From Candidatus Polarisedimenticolaceae bacterium (GTDB lineage Bacteria; Pseudomonadota; Gammaproteobacteria; Chromatiales; Chromatiaceae): a DNA stretch of 38,220 nt. The notes below the pieces were generated by a model. It was not told where the DNA came from. It did no database searches and worked only from the letters and a program-made list of their open reading frames with translations. Position 1 is the first letter of the stretch. Each line of letters begins with the position of its first letter. A program made the translations under genes and the position numbers. Positions 1 through 10,468 of the stretch are shown here, in pieces. The stretch is taken from contig JAKISI010000035.1 in NCBI GenBank assembly GCA_021648685.1, positions 1 to 38,220 on the forward strand. Reading direction: 5' to 3'.

Positions 1-258
1 AGCATGAAGGATATACCCTTTATTGTTCAGGCACCCATTCCGATACAGTATAAGGATATTAAGCTTGAATGTGGCTACAGGCTTGATTTTCTGGTGGACG
101 ACTGTCTAATTTTAGAACTTAAATCGGCTGAAAAATTACTGAAGATCCATGAGGCACAGATATTGACCTATTTGAAATTAACGCATATCTCTACGGGATT
201 ACTGATGAATTTTAATGCATCCAGGTTGGTCAATGGAATTAAACGTTACAAACGATAA
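1..258 (+). CDS. GxxExxY family protein, C-terminal part (cut by window edge)
   Basis: The reading frame is open from the first base and ends in TAA at 256-258, so the gene starts upstream of the window. The first visible ATG (base 4) falls inside the conserved domain. The visible 85 residues carry the hallmarks of the second half of the GxxExxY family (usual length about 120-130 residues): QAPIPIQYKDI, then GYRLDFLVDD, then ELKSAEKLLKIHEAQILTYLKL and a GLLMNFN ending. The pattern of a charged D...ExK core resembles a small nuclease-like fold, but no function has been established for the family. These genes are often found as scattered single copies. The missing N-terminal third would hold the GxxExxY motif itself. 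Family identification is fairly sure; function is unknown. Confidence 0.8.
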   Translation, partial: SMKDIPFIVQAPIPIQYKDIKLECGYRLDFLVDDCLILELKSAEKLLKIHEAQILTYLKLTHISTGLLMNFNASRLVNGIKRYKR

Positions 259-336
259 CTCTGTGCTCTCAGTGGTCTCTGTGTCTATGAAAAATAGCTG
301 TATCCCCACTCAATATGGCATAGCCCCACTGATCCC

Positions 337-1407
337 TCATCCCATCTGAACCGGCTGCCGACGGGAACCCCAGCTGCCAGGCCGCGCCTCAAACAAGCCA
401 GCGCAGCGGGTGCCGCAGGCCTGACACTCACCGCTGGCGGTCAAATTCCAGGCCCCCAGTTCATACCAGTCACGCTGGATCAGCAGCTCACCACACTGGT
501 GGCACCAGGTGCTGTCCGCCAGCCAGTCATGGGCATTGCCGATGTAGGCATAGCGCACCCCGTTTTTCATGGCAATCTCACGCGCCTGAAGCAGCGTTTT
601 CAGTGGAGTTGGTGGCAGATCCAGCATCTTCCAGTCCGGGTGAAAAGCACTGAAGTGCATGGGGCAATCCGGGCCAAGATGCTCAACCACCCACTGGGTC
701 ATCTCCTCGATCTCTTTATCAGAATCATTCCTGCCGGGGATCAGCAGGGTAGTCAGCTCAAACCAGACATCCGTCTCCTGCCGCAGATAGAGCAGGGTAT
801 CCAGCACCACCTGCAGATGACCACCCGTGAGCTTATGATAAAACCCTTCAGTAAAGGCCTTGAGATCAACATTGGCCGCATCAATATGGCTAAAGAACTG
901 TTCACGCGGGTCATCAGCCGAGATGTACCCCGCCGTCACAGCTACTGTTTTAATATCCAGCTCACGGCAGGCGATGGCGGTATCATCCGCATATTCCAGA
1001 AAAATGACCGGGTCATTATAGGTAAAGGCAACACTACGGCAGCCCAATTCACTGGCCTTTCGGGCAATCATCTCCGGGGAGGCGGTATCGGCAAGAATAT
1101 CGATCTCCCGCGACTTGCTCATATCCCAATTCTGGCAGAACTTGCAGGCCAGGTTGCAGCCTGCCGTTCCAAACGACAGTACCGGCGTACCCGGTAAAAA
1201 ATGATTCAGCGGCTTTTTCTCGATAGGGTCGATACAGAAGCCACTGGAGCGGCCATAGGTGGTCAGCACAATCTGGCCATCTTCGGCAGCACGCACAAAA
1301 CAGAGCCCCTGCTGGCCATCCTTTAGCTTGCAGGCTCTTGGGCAGAGATCGCACTGCACACGGTCATCTTCAAGTTTGTGCCAATAACGTGTTGGGAATG
1401 GGTTCAC
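337..1407 (-). CDS. amrS: AmmeMemoRadiSam system radical SAM enzyme AmrS
   Basis: A 356-residue protein with a radical SAM cluster motif CNLACKFC (Cys84, Cys88, Cys91; C-x3-C-x2-C), the activase-type spacing. An N-terminal cysteine set (Cys19, 22, 26, 36) precedes it, and a C-terminal zinc-ribbon-like pair (CHQCGE and CQACGTRC, about residues 312-343) follows. This layout matches the AmmeMemoRadiSam radical SAM proteins, related to pyruvate-formate-lyase activases. The usual partners, AMMECR1-like and MEMO-like proteins, are not next to it here. The start is GTG at 1407, preceded by a GGGAGGG ribosome site about 9 bases upstream. It is separated from the SET-domain gene by 62 bases, so it may share that transcript. 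The reaction it catalyses is unknown to me. Confidence 0.87.
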   Translation of the reverse strand: MNPFPTRYWHKLEDDRVQCDLCPRACKLKDGQQGLCFVRAAEDGQIVLTTYGRSSGFCIDPIEKKPLNHFLPGTPVLSFGTAGCNLACKFCQNWDMSKSREIDILADTASPEMIARKASELGCRSVAFTYNDPVIFLEYADDTAIACRELDIKTVAVTAGYISADDPREQFFSHIDAANVDLKAFTEGFYHKLTGGHLQVVLDTLLYLRQETDVWFELTTLLIPGRNDSDKEIEEMTQWVVEHLGPDCPMHFSAFHPDWKMLDLPPTPLKTLLQAREIAMKNGVRYAYIGNAHDWLADSTWCHQCGELLIQRDWYELGAWNLTASGECQACGTRCAGLFEARPGSWGSRRQPVQMG

Positions 1408-1469
1408 CGGAAGTCCCTCCCTAAATTGATTAGTCTCTCCTTTGAGTATAGGTGCTTTACAAACAGGTA

Positions 1470-1799
1470 TTATTCAAACTCTTTATAATCAAAGGTGAGC
1501 TCTTCATCCGGCCCGATTTTTTTGCGCGCATAGAGGTCAAAACCATCAAACTCTGTATTGCCCGGAACGGCATGATTGAGATAGCGCAGCAGGTTTTTGC
1601 CACTGCGACCCACCGGCTCTTCACCCTCCTCTTCATAGACCCAGAGCACATAGGTGCCGTTACGCCTGGCTGTCGGCCCCTCATAGGTACCAATATATTC
1701 ACCCTTTTTAATCTTGCGTCGGGCAAACAGCCCGGTACCGTGAATGGTTGATTCGCTGCTGTATACAATATCTTTGAGTCTCTCTTTCGATGCCTTCAT
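1470..1799 (-). CDS. small SET-domain protein-lysine methyltransferase-like protein
   Basis: A 109-residue protein that is essentially a bare SET domain. It opens with STIHGTGLFARRKIKKGEYIG, the typical N-terminal SET strand set. It carries RYLNHAVPGN (the NHS/NH motif that binds S-adenosylmethionine) near residue 73, and ends with ELTFDYKEFE, the conserved tyrosine motif of the active site. The pre- and post-SET cysteine clusters of eukaryotic enzymes are absent. Standalone SET proteins of this size occur in bacteria; substrates are mostly unknown. It starts only 2 bases after the rarA stop, so it is almost certainly co-transcribed with rarA. Methylation of a DNA-associated or ribosomal protein would be a guess. 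Confidence 0.85.
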   Translation of the reverse strand: MKASKERLKDIVYSSESTIHGTGLFARRKIKKGEYIGTYEGPTARRNGTYVLWVYEEEGEEPVGRSGKNLLRYLNHAVPGNTEFDGFDLYARKKIGPDEELTFDYKEFE

Positions 1800-1801
1800 C
1801 T

Positions 1802-3148
1802 TTAATCCGATCTCTCCGGGTTCTTTTTAGCCGCCTGATCCAGCAGACGCAGGCGGCGCAGCTTCTCTGCAATCTTGATCTCCAATCCACGCTCAACCGG
1901 CTGGTAGAGGGTAAGCCCCTCCAGCTCTTTCGGCAGGTAATTCTCGCCTGCGGCATAGCCATCCGGTTCATCGTGGGCGTACCGGTAGGCCTTGCCATGG
2001 CCCAGCTCTTTCATCAGCTTTGTCGGGGCATTGCGCAGATGGATCGGTATCTCCAGCGAGCCTGCTGACTTGGCCAGCGCCATCGCCTGGTTGAATGCAC
2101 TGTAGACGGCGTTGCTTTTGGGGGCACAGGCCAGATAGGCCACTGCCTGGGCAATGGCCAGTTCACCCTCCGGGCTGCCCAGCCGCTCCTGGGTCTCCCA
2201 GGCGCTGAGTGCCAGGGTGAGCGCACGCGGGTCGGCATTGCCAATATCTTCGGAGGCCATACGCACCACCCGGCGGGCGATATAGAGTGGATCACAGCCA
2301 CCGTCCAGCATCCTGGCCAGCCAGTAGAGCGCGGCATCCGGGGCCGTCCCCCGCACGGACTTGTGCAGCGCAGAGATCTGATCATAAAAGGCATCACCCC
2401 CCTTATCAAATCGGCGCAGCCCGCCTGCGGCCACCTCCTCCACCACGGCTCGGGAAATATCTCCCCCCTCGCAAAGGTCGGTGATGATCTCCAGCAGATT
2501 CAGGGCGCGGCGGGCATCGCCATCCGCTGCCTCTGCAATCAGCTGACGCAGGCTGGGTTCAAGCCGGAAGCCCTGGCTGCCCAGCCCCCGCTCTGCATCG
2601 GCAAGGGCATGATCCAGAACCTGTTCCAGCTCTTCGACCGTTAATGATTTGAGCACATAGACCCTGGCGCGCGACAGCAGGGCGTTGTTGAGTTCAAATG
2701 AGGGGTTTTCTGTGGTGGCACCAATAAAGACAAAGGTGCCATCCTCCAGATGCGGCAGGAAGGCATCCTGCTGAGCCTTGTTGAAGCGGTGTACCTCGTC
2801 AATAAAGAGGATGGTGGATCTGTTCTCCGTCTGCCGGACAGCCCGCGCCTGCGCCACGGCCTGGCGGATCTCCTTTACCCCGGCCAGCACGGCGGAGAGA
2901 CTCAGAAAATGGGCGCCCGATCTGTGTGCAATCAATCGAGCCAGGGTGGTCTTGCCAGTGCCGGGCGGCCCCCAGAAGATCATTGAGTGCAGATGATCTG
3001 CCTCAATGGCCTCATACAGCGGCTTGCCTGCTGCAACGATCTGCTGCTGGCCAAAGAAATCGGCCAGATTTTGAGGCCGCATCCGATCCGCCAGTGGGCG
3101 TGCCGAGCACTCCGGCTCAGCTGCGGCAAACAGGTCTTCAGCAACCAT
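1802..3148 (-). CDS. rarA: replication-associated recombination protein A (RarA/MgsA), AAA+ ATPase
   Basis: A 448-residue clamp-loader-like AAA+ ATPase acting at stalled replication forks. Walker A is GPPGTGKTT at residues 60-68. Walker B is LFIDEVHRF near residue 115, and sensor 1 is the [10 protein letters not shown] stretch. The C-terminal half has the MgsA-type tetramerisation region, including [16 protein letters not shown] and the Y-x-Y-A-H-D-E-P segment. Length is normal for the family (about 445). It follows lolA after 5 bases, and the lolA-rarA order is widespread in Gammaproteobacteria. The SET-domain gene follows immediately. No unusual features were seen. Confidence 0.96.
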   Translation of the reverse strand: MVAEDLFAAAEPECSARPLADRMRPQNLADFFGQQQIVAAGKPLYEAIEADHLHSMIFWGPPGTGKTTLARLIAHRSGAHFLSLSAVLAGVKEIRQAVAQARAVRQTENRSTILFIDEVHRFNKAQQDAFLPHLEDGTFVFIGATTENPSFELNNALLSRARVYVLKSLTVEELEQVLDHALADAERGLGSQGFRLEPSLRQLIAEAADGDARRALNLLEIITDLCEGGDISRAVVEEVAAGGLRRFDKGGDAFYDQISALHKSVRGTAPDAALYWLARMLDGGCDPLYIARRVVRMASEDIGNADPRALTLALSAWETQERLGSPEGELAIAQAVAYLACAPKSNAVYSAFNQAMALAKSAGSLEIPIHLRNAPTKLMKELGHGKAYRYAHDEPDGYAAGENYLPKELEGLTLYQPVERGLEIKIAEKLRRLRLLDQAAKKNPERSD

Positions 3149-3153
3149 AATCG

Positions 3154-3777
3154 CTAATAGTTACCAAGGCTCTCCACACCTTCCGGCGGCTCAAACTCAA
3201 ACAGCTCATCCGGCAGCGGGATATTGCGCTGAATATCGTAGAACCGGAAACGGGTCACCTGACCAAACTGATCTGCCATCTCCATGCGGCGCAGCTCTTT
3301 CCCCATAAAGGCCAGCAGGATACGCACAAACTGGCTCTCTTTATCATGCGGGATCAGCTCCACCCAGGCCATGCCCTCGCGCTCACCGATATCAATCACC
3401 TCAAAGCTCTCTTCAACCGGGCTGGCATCAATCAGCAATTGGGCAGGGGTGCCACTGAGCAGCTCTTTTTGTGGCCGGTGATTGGTCTGATCCAGGTCGC
3501 TGTCATAGATCCAGACCCGTTCACCATCCGCCACGATCAGCTGCTCGTAGGGCTCACTGTAGTCCCAGCGAAACTGCCCGGGACGACGCAGGTAGAGGGT
3601 GCCTTGAAACCGCTCGGCCTCGCTATGTGTCGGATCCAGCACAGACTGTTCAAATCTGGCCTGCAGGGTGCCCAGATTATCCAGAAAGTCATGCAGGTGG
3701 CTTACCCCCGTCCCTGCCCATAGCAGGCTGGAAAAGAGCATGGAGAGAATCCCGGCAAAAACAGATCGGATCAACAA
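3154..3777 (-). CDS. lolA: outer-membrane lipoprotein carrier protein LolA
   Basis: A 207-residue periplasmic chaperone that carries lipoproteins from the LolCDE complex to LolB. Residues 1-21 form a signal peptide: a positive residue (Arg4), a hydrophobic stretch, and cleavage likely after the LLWA segment. The mature part has the LolA pattern: [16 protein letters not shown] at the start, then [39 protein letters not shown], and a C-terminal [25 protein letters not shown] segment. The start is TTG at 3777. The alternative ATG 12 codons later would remove the arginine and shorten the signal peptide, so TTG is preferred, though its ribosome site is weak. It lies just upstream of rarA, 5 bases apart. 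Confidence 0.94.
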   Translation of the reverse strand: MLIRSVFAGILSMLFSSLLWAGTGVSHLHDFLDNLGTLQARFEQSVLDPTHSEAERFQGTLYLRRPGQFRWDYSEPYEQLIVADGERVWIYDSDLDQTNHRPQKELLSGTPAQLLIDASPVEESFEVIDIGEREGMAWVELIPHDKESQFVRILLAFMGKELRRMEMADQFGQVTRFRFYDIQRNIPLPDELFEFEPPEGVESLGNY

Positions 3778-3857
3778 GCTGTGTTACCCCGCTTCGATTA
3801 CGAAAGAGGCGATTATAGCGGCACAGCCAACCACTTATCGATAAATTTTACGCCCCA

Positions 3858-5549
3858 CTATTTTGCCATGCTCCCGGCATCCTGAGGCTGGGCGGTCTGC
3901 TCCTCTATGAAACGTCCATACTGGAAATCGGCCTTCTGGATATGCTTGACCAGCCACTCCATCAGATATCGGGATACCTCAGAGGTGATGGCCAGCGGTG
4001 CAGCTTCCAGCTCATTAAGGAAAGTCTCCGCCTGCCTGGCAAAACCCTGATGCAACCGGATGTGAGCCTCCAGGCCAGGATAACCATGCTGCCGCATCAG
4101 CTCCTCCTCTTCGGCAAAATGAACCTCGGCATAGGCGTTCATGTCGAGGAGGGTCTCAACGATCTCCTTGGTATCCAACCGCTCTGTCGCCAGGTGAACC
4201 CGGTTGATGAGGTTGATGAGATACTTGTGCTGGCTGTCGATGAACTCTACACCGATGGAGAGGTCATCCTGCCAGGCCAGCATCTCACTTGAGACCGGCT
4301 TCTGCTCCAGTGCCTTTTTTGCTTTACAGCTGCTATTGGTATCGCTGTAGGTGTTCTTAACCTCCAGGATGTCAGGCAGGCTATCCAGCAGCGCATCCAC
4401 CAGTGCTGGGTCAAAGTGGCTGCCGGCATCCTTTGTAATCAAGGCGAGCACCTCGTCCAGGGGCCATGGCTCCTTGTAGGGGCGTTTTGTGGTCAGTGCA
4501 TCGAAGACATCCGCCAGCGCGCAGATGCGCCCAAACAGCGGGATTGCCTCACCCACCAGCCCCTGGGGATAACCACTGCCATCCCACTTCTCGTGATGGG
4601 AGAGTGCAATTTCCCGGCTGGCCGTTATCAGCGGGTGGTTGCCCGAGAGGATTTTCGCCCCAATCACCGTATGCTGCTGCACGGTGGTAAATTCCTCGGC
4701 CGTCAGCCGCCCCGGCTTGAGCAGGATCTGGTCAGAGATACCCACCTTCCCGACATCGTGCATCGGGGCCGCCTGTTCCAGCAGTTCAAGCTGGTCATCT
4801 TCCAGCCCGATTTTTCTGCCGATAATGACGGAGTACTGACTCATTCTTTTGATGTGCTCGCCCGTTTCATTGTCACGAAACTCAGAGGCCGCTACCAGTT
4901 TGTGCAGAATGTCCAGTTGTGCCTTCTGTAGCCGGATACGGTTGATTTCCGCTTTAAGCTGAAGGCTTCTGTTCAACAGGATGCTGGAGACTGTGCGCCC
5001 CACCATCTCCATGAAGCTGGCCTCTTCTGGATGGGTCTGGTGGCCATGTTCAAGATAGAGGACAATGACACCGATGACCTCTTCACTGCTGTTCAGCAAC
5101 GGAACATTGTAGTGGCCATGATCCACCATTCCGTCAAACTGGATTTCATGATCCTGGCTCACACAACTCCGGAACAGAACCGTTCCGGATTCAGCCGCCT
5201 TGCCACACAGGCAACGGCCAAACGGGATCTTTGCACATTGCTCCTGTAGCTGGGGGGGTAGCCCATGCTGAACCGCCAGCAGCAGCTCCCTGTGGTTGTT
5301 GGCAATAAATATTGCACCCTTCTTTTCCACGCTCAACCAGGAGATAGAGATGAGGATATTAAGCACTTCGCTGAGCTGCTGCTGAAAGCTTATCGGTTTC
5401 AGGGCGATATCCAGAATGCAGGATATCGCCGTCTTCATCTCCCACTCAGAGCCAAAGCGCTCACCCTTGCCTCGATCACCTTTGCGCCGCTCCAGGCGAT
5501 GCCTTTTGCCATCTGCCAAACAGGGTGTTGGTTTTTTTTTGACTTGCAT
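3858..5549 (-). CDS. GAF / HD-GYP / hemerythrin-domain signalling protein
   Basis: About 563 residues with three domains (positions count from the longer GTG start at 5579). A GAF-like sensor covers about 60-205. An HD-GYP domain at about 225-400 has HD at 274-275, HH at 328-329 and GSGYP near 334-338, predicting cyclic-di-GMP phosphodiesterase activity. A C-terminal bacteriohemerythrin domain at about 436-555 has a complete di-iron ligand set: His451, His487, Glu491, His506, His510, His546 and Asp551. Such a protein could couple O2 or redox state to c-di-GMP breakdown; that link is inference. The ATG at 5549 with GAGGA 11 bases upstream is preferred over GTG 5579, which lacks a usable ribosome site. 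A run of nine A follows shortly after the start (three Lys codons). The gene sits between ftsK and lolA. Confidence 0.9.
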   Translation of the reverse strand: MQVKKKPTPCLADGKRHRLERRKGDRGKGERFGSEWEMKTAISCILDIALKPISFQQQLSEVLNILISISWLSVEKKGAIFIANNHRELLLAVQHGLPPQLQEQCAKIPFGRCLCGKAAESGTVLFRSCVSQDHEIQFDGMVDHGHYNVPLLNSSEEVIGVIVLYLEHGHQTHPEEASFMEMVGRTVSSILLNRSLQLKAEINRIRLQKAQLDILHKLVAASEFRDNETGEHIKRMSQYSVIIGRKIGLEDDQLELLEQAAPMHDVGKVGISDQILLKPGRLTAEEFTTVQQHTVIGAKILSGNHPLITASREIALSHHEKWDGSGYPQGLVGEAIPLFGRICALADVFDALTTKRPYKEPWPLDEVLALITKDAGSHFDPALVDALLDSLPDILEVKNTYSDTNSSCKAKKALEQKPVSSEMLAWQDDLSIGVEFIDSQHKYLINLINRVHLATERLDTKEIVETLLDMNAYAEVHFAEEEELMRQHGYPGLEAHIRLHQGFARQAETFLNELEAAPLAITSEVSRYLMEWLVKHIQKADFQYGRFIEEQTAQPQDAGSMAK

Positions 5550-5760
5550 GATTCTTTTTATCCTCAGCGCAACAGTCACTTCCTTGTGGAAACGCTCTTG
5601 CCAGAAAGGTATTCCCGCTTCTGTATCGACGCCAAGCAGATATACTTTAGAAAAAGCCCGCTAAAAAGGCGCAGCTTAGGAACGGGCACGTAATAACTTC
5701 ACTGTTTGGCATCCCTGCTTCAGCCCGTCTTTGCCCGTTCTTTAGCCAATATTGATTCAG

Positions 5761-8070
5761 CTAATCACCCACTGGCGGCGGTGCCAGCACCTCCCGGTTA
5801 CCATTTGTTTCCGCAGGCGTGACAATGCCGATCCGCTCCATCTCTTCGATCATGCGGGCCGCTCGGTTATAGCCGATTTTCAGCCGCCGCTGCACATTGG
5901 ATATGGAGGCACGACGGGTCTCTGTCACTATCCTTACCGCCTCATCAAACAGGGCATCGGTATCCTCTGTATCGCCACTGGCATCTGGTGCAAGGCCGGG
6001 GATCTCCTCGGTCTGCTCCTGCACGATCTCGTCAATATAGTCAGGCTTGCCACTCTTTTTCAGGTGCTTCACCACGCGGTGCACCTCATCATCACTGACA
6101 AAGGCGCCGTGAATGCGTTGCGGGATACTGCTGCCGGGCGGCAGATAGAGCATATCCCCGTTACCCAGCAGGTGCTCGGCCCCCATCTGATCAAGGATGG
6201 TACGCGAGTCAATCCGGGAGGAGACCTGGAAGGCCAGGCGGGTTGGAATATTGGCCTTGATCAGGCCGGTGATGACATCTACGGAGGGGCGCTGTGTCGC
6301 CAGCAGCAGATGGATGCCGGAGGCGCGCGCCTTTTGCGCCAGACGGGCGATCAGCTGCTCGACCTTTTTGCCCACTACCATCATCATATCCGCCAACTCA
6401 TCAATAATGACCACGATGACCGGCATCTCTTGCAGAACGGGGATCTGGGTGCTGTCCTGCCCCGGCTCCAGTGTGAAAACGGGATCACGCAGTGGTTCTC
6501 CCGCCTTCTCGGCCTCTTGCACCTTGCGGTTGTAACCTGTCAGGTTACGCACCCCCAGTGCAGACATCAGACGGTAGCGTCGCTCCATCTCGCCGACCGA
6601 CCAGCGCAGTGCATTGGCCGCCTCTTTCATATCCGTTACAACCGGCGTCAGCAGATGCGGAATACCTTCGTAGACCGATAGTTCCAACATCTTCGGGTCA
6701 ATCATGATCAGCCGCACCTCCTGCGGACTGCCTTTGTAGAGCAGGCTCAAGATCATCGCATTGACGGCTACCGACTTACCCGAACCCGTGGTGCCGGCAA
6801 TCAGGGCATGGGGCATCTTGGCCAGATCAGCCACCGCCGGATTACCGGAGATATCTTTGCCCAGCGCCAGGGTCAGCACCGAGCGCGATTTATCATAGGC
6901 TTCGGAGTGCAGCACCTCACTAAGGTAGACCATCTCCCGCTGTTCGTTGGGGATCTCCAACCCCACCACCGGCTTGCCGGGGATCACCTCGACTACACGC
7001 ACACTGATGGTGGAGAGCGCACGGGCAAGATCCTTGGCCAGCCCGGAGATCTTTGAAGCCTTGGTGCCAGGAGCCAGTTGCAGCTCAAACAGAGTGACAA
7101 CCGGGCCGGGGCGAACCGCTACAACCTCTACCACCACACCGAAGTCCTTCAGTTTCAGCTCTACCTGGCGGGACAGCGCCCCAAGCGCCTCTTTGGAGTA
7201 GCCGTAGCCACTGGATTTGGCAGGGTCCAGCAGCGCCAGCGGCGGGAGTTCAGATTCCGGCAGCGTATCAAACAGTGGTGCCTGGCGCTCCTTCTCCGAC
7301 CGGACGCTGGGCTTTATCTCCTGGATCACCGGCTCAATGCGTACCGGCGTACGCGACTCCACCCTCTTTTTATCCTCTTTCACCAGCTCTGCACGTTTGC
7401 GTTTGGCCTCGCGCCCTGCTTGCGCTTCTTCTGAACGCCATTTGAATTTCATCAGCCAAGCGACCAGCTTCAACGTCACGCCACCCAGCAGATCCATCAC
7501 CTGTAGCCAGGAGATACCGGTAAAGAGGGTGAAACCACTGAGGAACAGCGCCAACAGCAGCAGCGTGCTGCCGGTCTGGCTGAAGATACTCACCAGCTCT
7601 GCCTCTAAAAATGCCCCTAGTATTCCACCACTGCCTGCCCCCACAGGCATCACCACATTGAACTGGGAGACATACATGGCCGCCAGGGCACAACCAGAAC
7701 CCAGGGTGATCAGAAAGCCCAACCAACGCAGTGCAATCAGATGGATATTGACCGCATCGTCTGTGGTGCGCTCTTTTATAATCAGCCAGCCGCTCCACCC
7801 CACCATGATGGGGAAGAGATAGGCCAGAAAACCAAACAGATAGAGAAAGACATCGGCCAGCCAGGCACCCACCGGGCCACCGGAGTTCTGCACATATTCA
7901 CGCTGCCCGGTAAAGGACCAGCCGGGGTCATCCGGCGAATAGGCCAGCAGTGATATAAGGAAGTAGGATGCAATCGCAACCAGTAACAGTACCGCACCTT
8001 CGCGCAGGCGTTTGTTCATCGTTGAAGCGGGGGACAGATCGGCCGCCCCCCGTTGTTTGGCTTGAGCCAC
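5761..8070 (-). CDS. ftsK: DNA translocase FtsK
   Basis: A 769-residue divisome protein that pumps chromosome termini toward dif and activates XerCD. The N-terminal part (about 25-205) holds four or more hydrophobic membrane segments. It is followed by a short charged linker (about 205-290), much shorter than in E. coli FtsK and typical of the compact SpoIIIE-like form. The motor has Walker A GTTGSGKS at 426-433 and Walker [12 protein letters not shown] near 545. A C-terminal winged-helix gamma domain (from about 705, with [18 protein letters not shown]) reads KOPS sites. The start is GTG at 8070 with a GGAGGGCGGAG purine stretch upstream. It is transcribed in the direction of the HD-GYP gene, lolA and rarA, after a 181-base gap. 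Confidence 0.97.
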   Translation of the reverse strand: MAQAKQRGAADLSPASTMNKRLREGAVLLLVAIASYFLISLLAYSPDDPGWSFTGQREYVQNSGGPVGAWLADVFLYLFGFLAYLFPIMVGWSGWLIIKERTTDDAVNIHLIALRWLGFLITLGSGCALAAMYVSQFNVVMPVGAGSGGILGAFLEAELVSIFSQTGSTLLLLALFLSGFTLFTGISWLQVMDLLGGVTLKLVAWLMKFKWRSEEAQAGREAKRKRAELVKEDKKRVESRTPVRIEPVIQEIKPSVRSEKERQAPLFDTLPESELPPLALLDPAKSSGYGYSKEALGALSRQVELKLKDFGVVVEVVAVRPGPVVTLFELQLAPGTKASKISGLAKDLARALSTISVRVVEVIPGKPVVGLEIPNEQREMVYLSEVLHSEAYDKSRSVLTLALGKDISGNPAVADLAKMPHALIAGTTGSGKSVAVNAMILSLLYKGSPQEVRLIMIDPKMLELSVYEGIPHLLTPVVTDMKEAANALRWSVGEMERRYRLMSALGVRNLTGYNRKVQEAEKAGEPLRDPVFTLEPGQDSTQIPVLQEMPVIVVIIDELADMMMVVGKKVEQLIARLAQKARASGIHLLLATQRPSVDVITGLIKANIPTRLAFQVSSRIDSRTILDQMGAEHLLGNGDMLYLPPGSSIPQRIHGAFVSDDEVHRVVKHLKKSGKPDYIDEIVQEQTEEIPGLAPDASGDTEDTDALFDEAVRIVTETRRASISNVQRRLKIGYNRAARMIEEMERIGIVTPAETNGNREVLAPPPVGD

Positions 8071-8117
8071 TACTCCGCCCTCCTGACCAGATTGGGTAAT
8101 AGTAAGAGAGAGGGAGC

Positions 8118-9197
8118 TTACCCTATTTGAGCGGGCAACTGGAGATTGGATAATGCCGGGTGGACAATCTTTCCGGCAGATACATTGGCCCCTTTTTGCA
8201 GTGCTGGATTTGATCTCCAGTCACCCGATGCCAACGCTAGCAGGTAGGGGGTCAGACTGGCGGAGAGCGCCAGCGAGGCGCTGCGCGGCACGGCTCCCGG
8301 CATATTGGTCACGCCAAAATGGGTGACGCCCGAGACGGTATAGGTCGGGGCTTCATAGGTGGTGGGTCTGATCGTCTCAATGCAGCCGCCCTGATCGACT
8401 GAGATGTCGATAATCACACTGCCCGGCTCCATGGCCGCCACCTGCTGTGCAGAGACCAGATGTGGCGTGCGTGCACCCGTCACCAGAACCGCCCCAATCA
8501 GCAGATCCGCCCGCCGCACAGCCTCATCAATCTGCTGAGCATAGGCATAGAGCGCCGTCACATTGGCACCCAGCTGCCGCAGCGCCAGCAACTGCTGGCG
8601 CTCGATGCCAAACACGGTGACCTCGGCACCCAACCCGGCCGCAACCACGGCCGCATTCATCCCGGCATTGCCTGCCCCCAGAATAACCACCCTCCCCCGC
8701 CCGGCCGCAGGAAGCCCACCCAGCAGCACTCCTTTTCCGCCCTGCGGTCGATGCAGAAGGGTGGTGCCAATCTGCACCGAGAGGCGGCCGGCAATATCAC
8801 TCATCGGCGCCAAAAGTGGCAACCCATGCACCGTCTCGACCGTCTCAAAGGCTATTGCAGTAAGGCCGATTTTTTGCAGTCGTTTTAGCAGAGCCGGCTC
8901 TGCCGCCAGGTGCAAAAACGAGAAGAGCAGGTGATCTTCCCGCAGCAGATCAAGCTCTGCACCCACTGGCTCCTTTACCTTGACCAGCAGCCGGGCTGTG
9001 CTGTAGAGCGCCTCTGCATCAGGCACAATCTCGACACCCACAGCGGCATAGCGCGCATCGGAAAAGCCACTGGCCTCTCCCGCCCCCTGCTCCAGAAAAA
9101 CCCGGTGACCCGCATGAACCAGCTCGCCACAGGCCTGGGGCACCAGTCCAACCCGCCCCTCAAGAGGCTTTATTTCACGTGGAATTCCAACCCGCAT
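8118..9197 (-). CDS. ald: alanine dehydrogenase
   Basis: About 359 residues. Catalyses NAD-dependent interconversion of L-alanine and pyruvate plus ammonia in the cytoplasm. The N-terminus [18 protein letters not shown] is the classical AlaDH/PNT start. The catalytic lysine lies in LVKVKEP, and the substrate histidine in [10 protein letters not shown]. The Rossmann motif is [14 protein letters not shown], and the D[11 protein letters not shown] segment is conserved. An upstream GTG/ATG could add six residues (9215), but the ATG at 9197 has a perfect AAAGGAG ribosome site 5 bases away and matches the family N-terminus. It lies 47 bases upstream of ftsK and is divergent from trxB. The same fold recurs in PntA further on, but the absence of membrane segments and the GxEExY-less C-terminus make this a plain alanine dehydrogenase. 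Confidence 0.93.
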   Translation of the reverse strand: MRVGIPREIKPLEGRVGLVPQACGELVHAGHRVFLEQGAGEASGFSDARYAAVGVEIVPDAEALYSTARLLVKVKEPVGAELDLLREDHLLFSFLHLAAEPALLKRLQKIGLTAIAFETVETVHGLPLLAPMSDIAGRLSVQIGTTLLHRPQGGKGVLLGGLPAAGRGRVVILGAGNAGMNAAVVAAGLGAEVTVFGIERQQLLALRQLGANVTALYAYAQQIDEAVRRADLLIGAVLVTGARTPHLVSAQQVAAMEPGSVIIDISVDQGGCIETIRPTTYEAPTYTVSGVTHFGVTNMPGAVPRSASLALSASLTPYLLALASGDWRSNPALQKGANVSAGKIVHPALSNLQLPAQIG

Positions 9198-9355
9198 CTT
9201 GACTCCTTTACCCATCAGGCAACATTACGTACTATTCGCTCTGCATTTTTAAAGAATCCACTCTCCATCCTGCACAGCATTGAAACGGCTTACAACGTGA
9301 TACAGCCCGCTGTTAAACCTGTATTAATTGAGTATAGACAGTCAGTTGCAGATAA

Positions 9356-10351
<996 letters not shown>

Positions 10352-10388
10352 CTTACCAGGCTGACATTATCGGAGCCGGAGTGCCAGG

Positions 10389-10460
10389 AGGCTGTCCGAG
10401 AATAGAGGACCTGCTACCCAAAAAGCAGGCACAAGTGCGGCCTCTATTCTCGGACAGCCT
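10389..10460. repeat. 20-bp perfect inverted repeat (MITE-like, possible bidirectional terminator)
   Basis: Arms 10389-10408 and 10441-10460 are exact inverted complements (20 of 20 bases, starting AGGCTGTCCGAGAATAGAGG) around a 32-base loop. The loop itself has a smaller CCTGCT/AGCAGG pairing. The outer 14-17 bases are the same as the ends of the inverted-repeat element at 18516-18631, so this is a dispersed element rather than a gene-specific hairpin. It sits between two convergent genes and is followed by a short T stretch, so it may also stop transcription. No clear target-site duplication is seen: flanks are CCAG on the left and TTTT on the right. Confidence 0.8.
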
Positions 10461-10468
10461 TTTCTCTG

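Noticed and set aside
5752-6681. 309-codon plus-strand frame across ftsK
   Set aside because: Antisense to FtsK motor motifs; no ribosome site and no recognisable protein.
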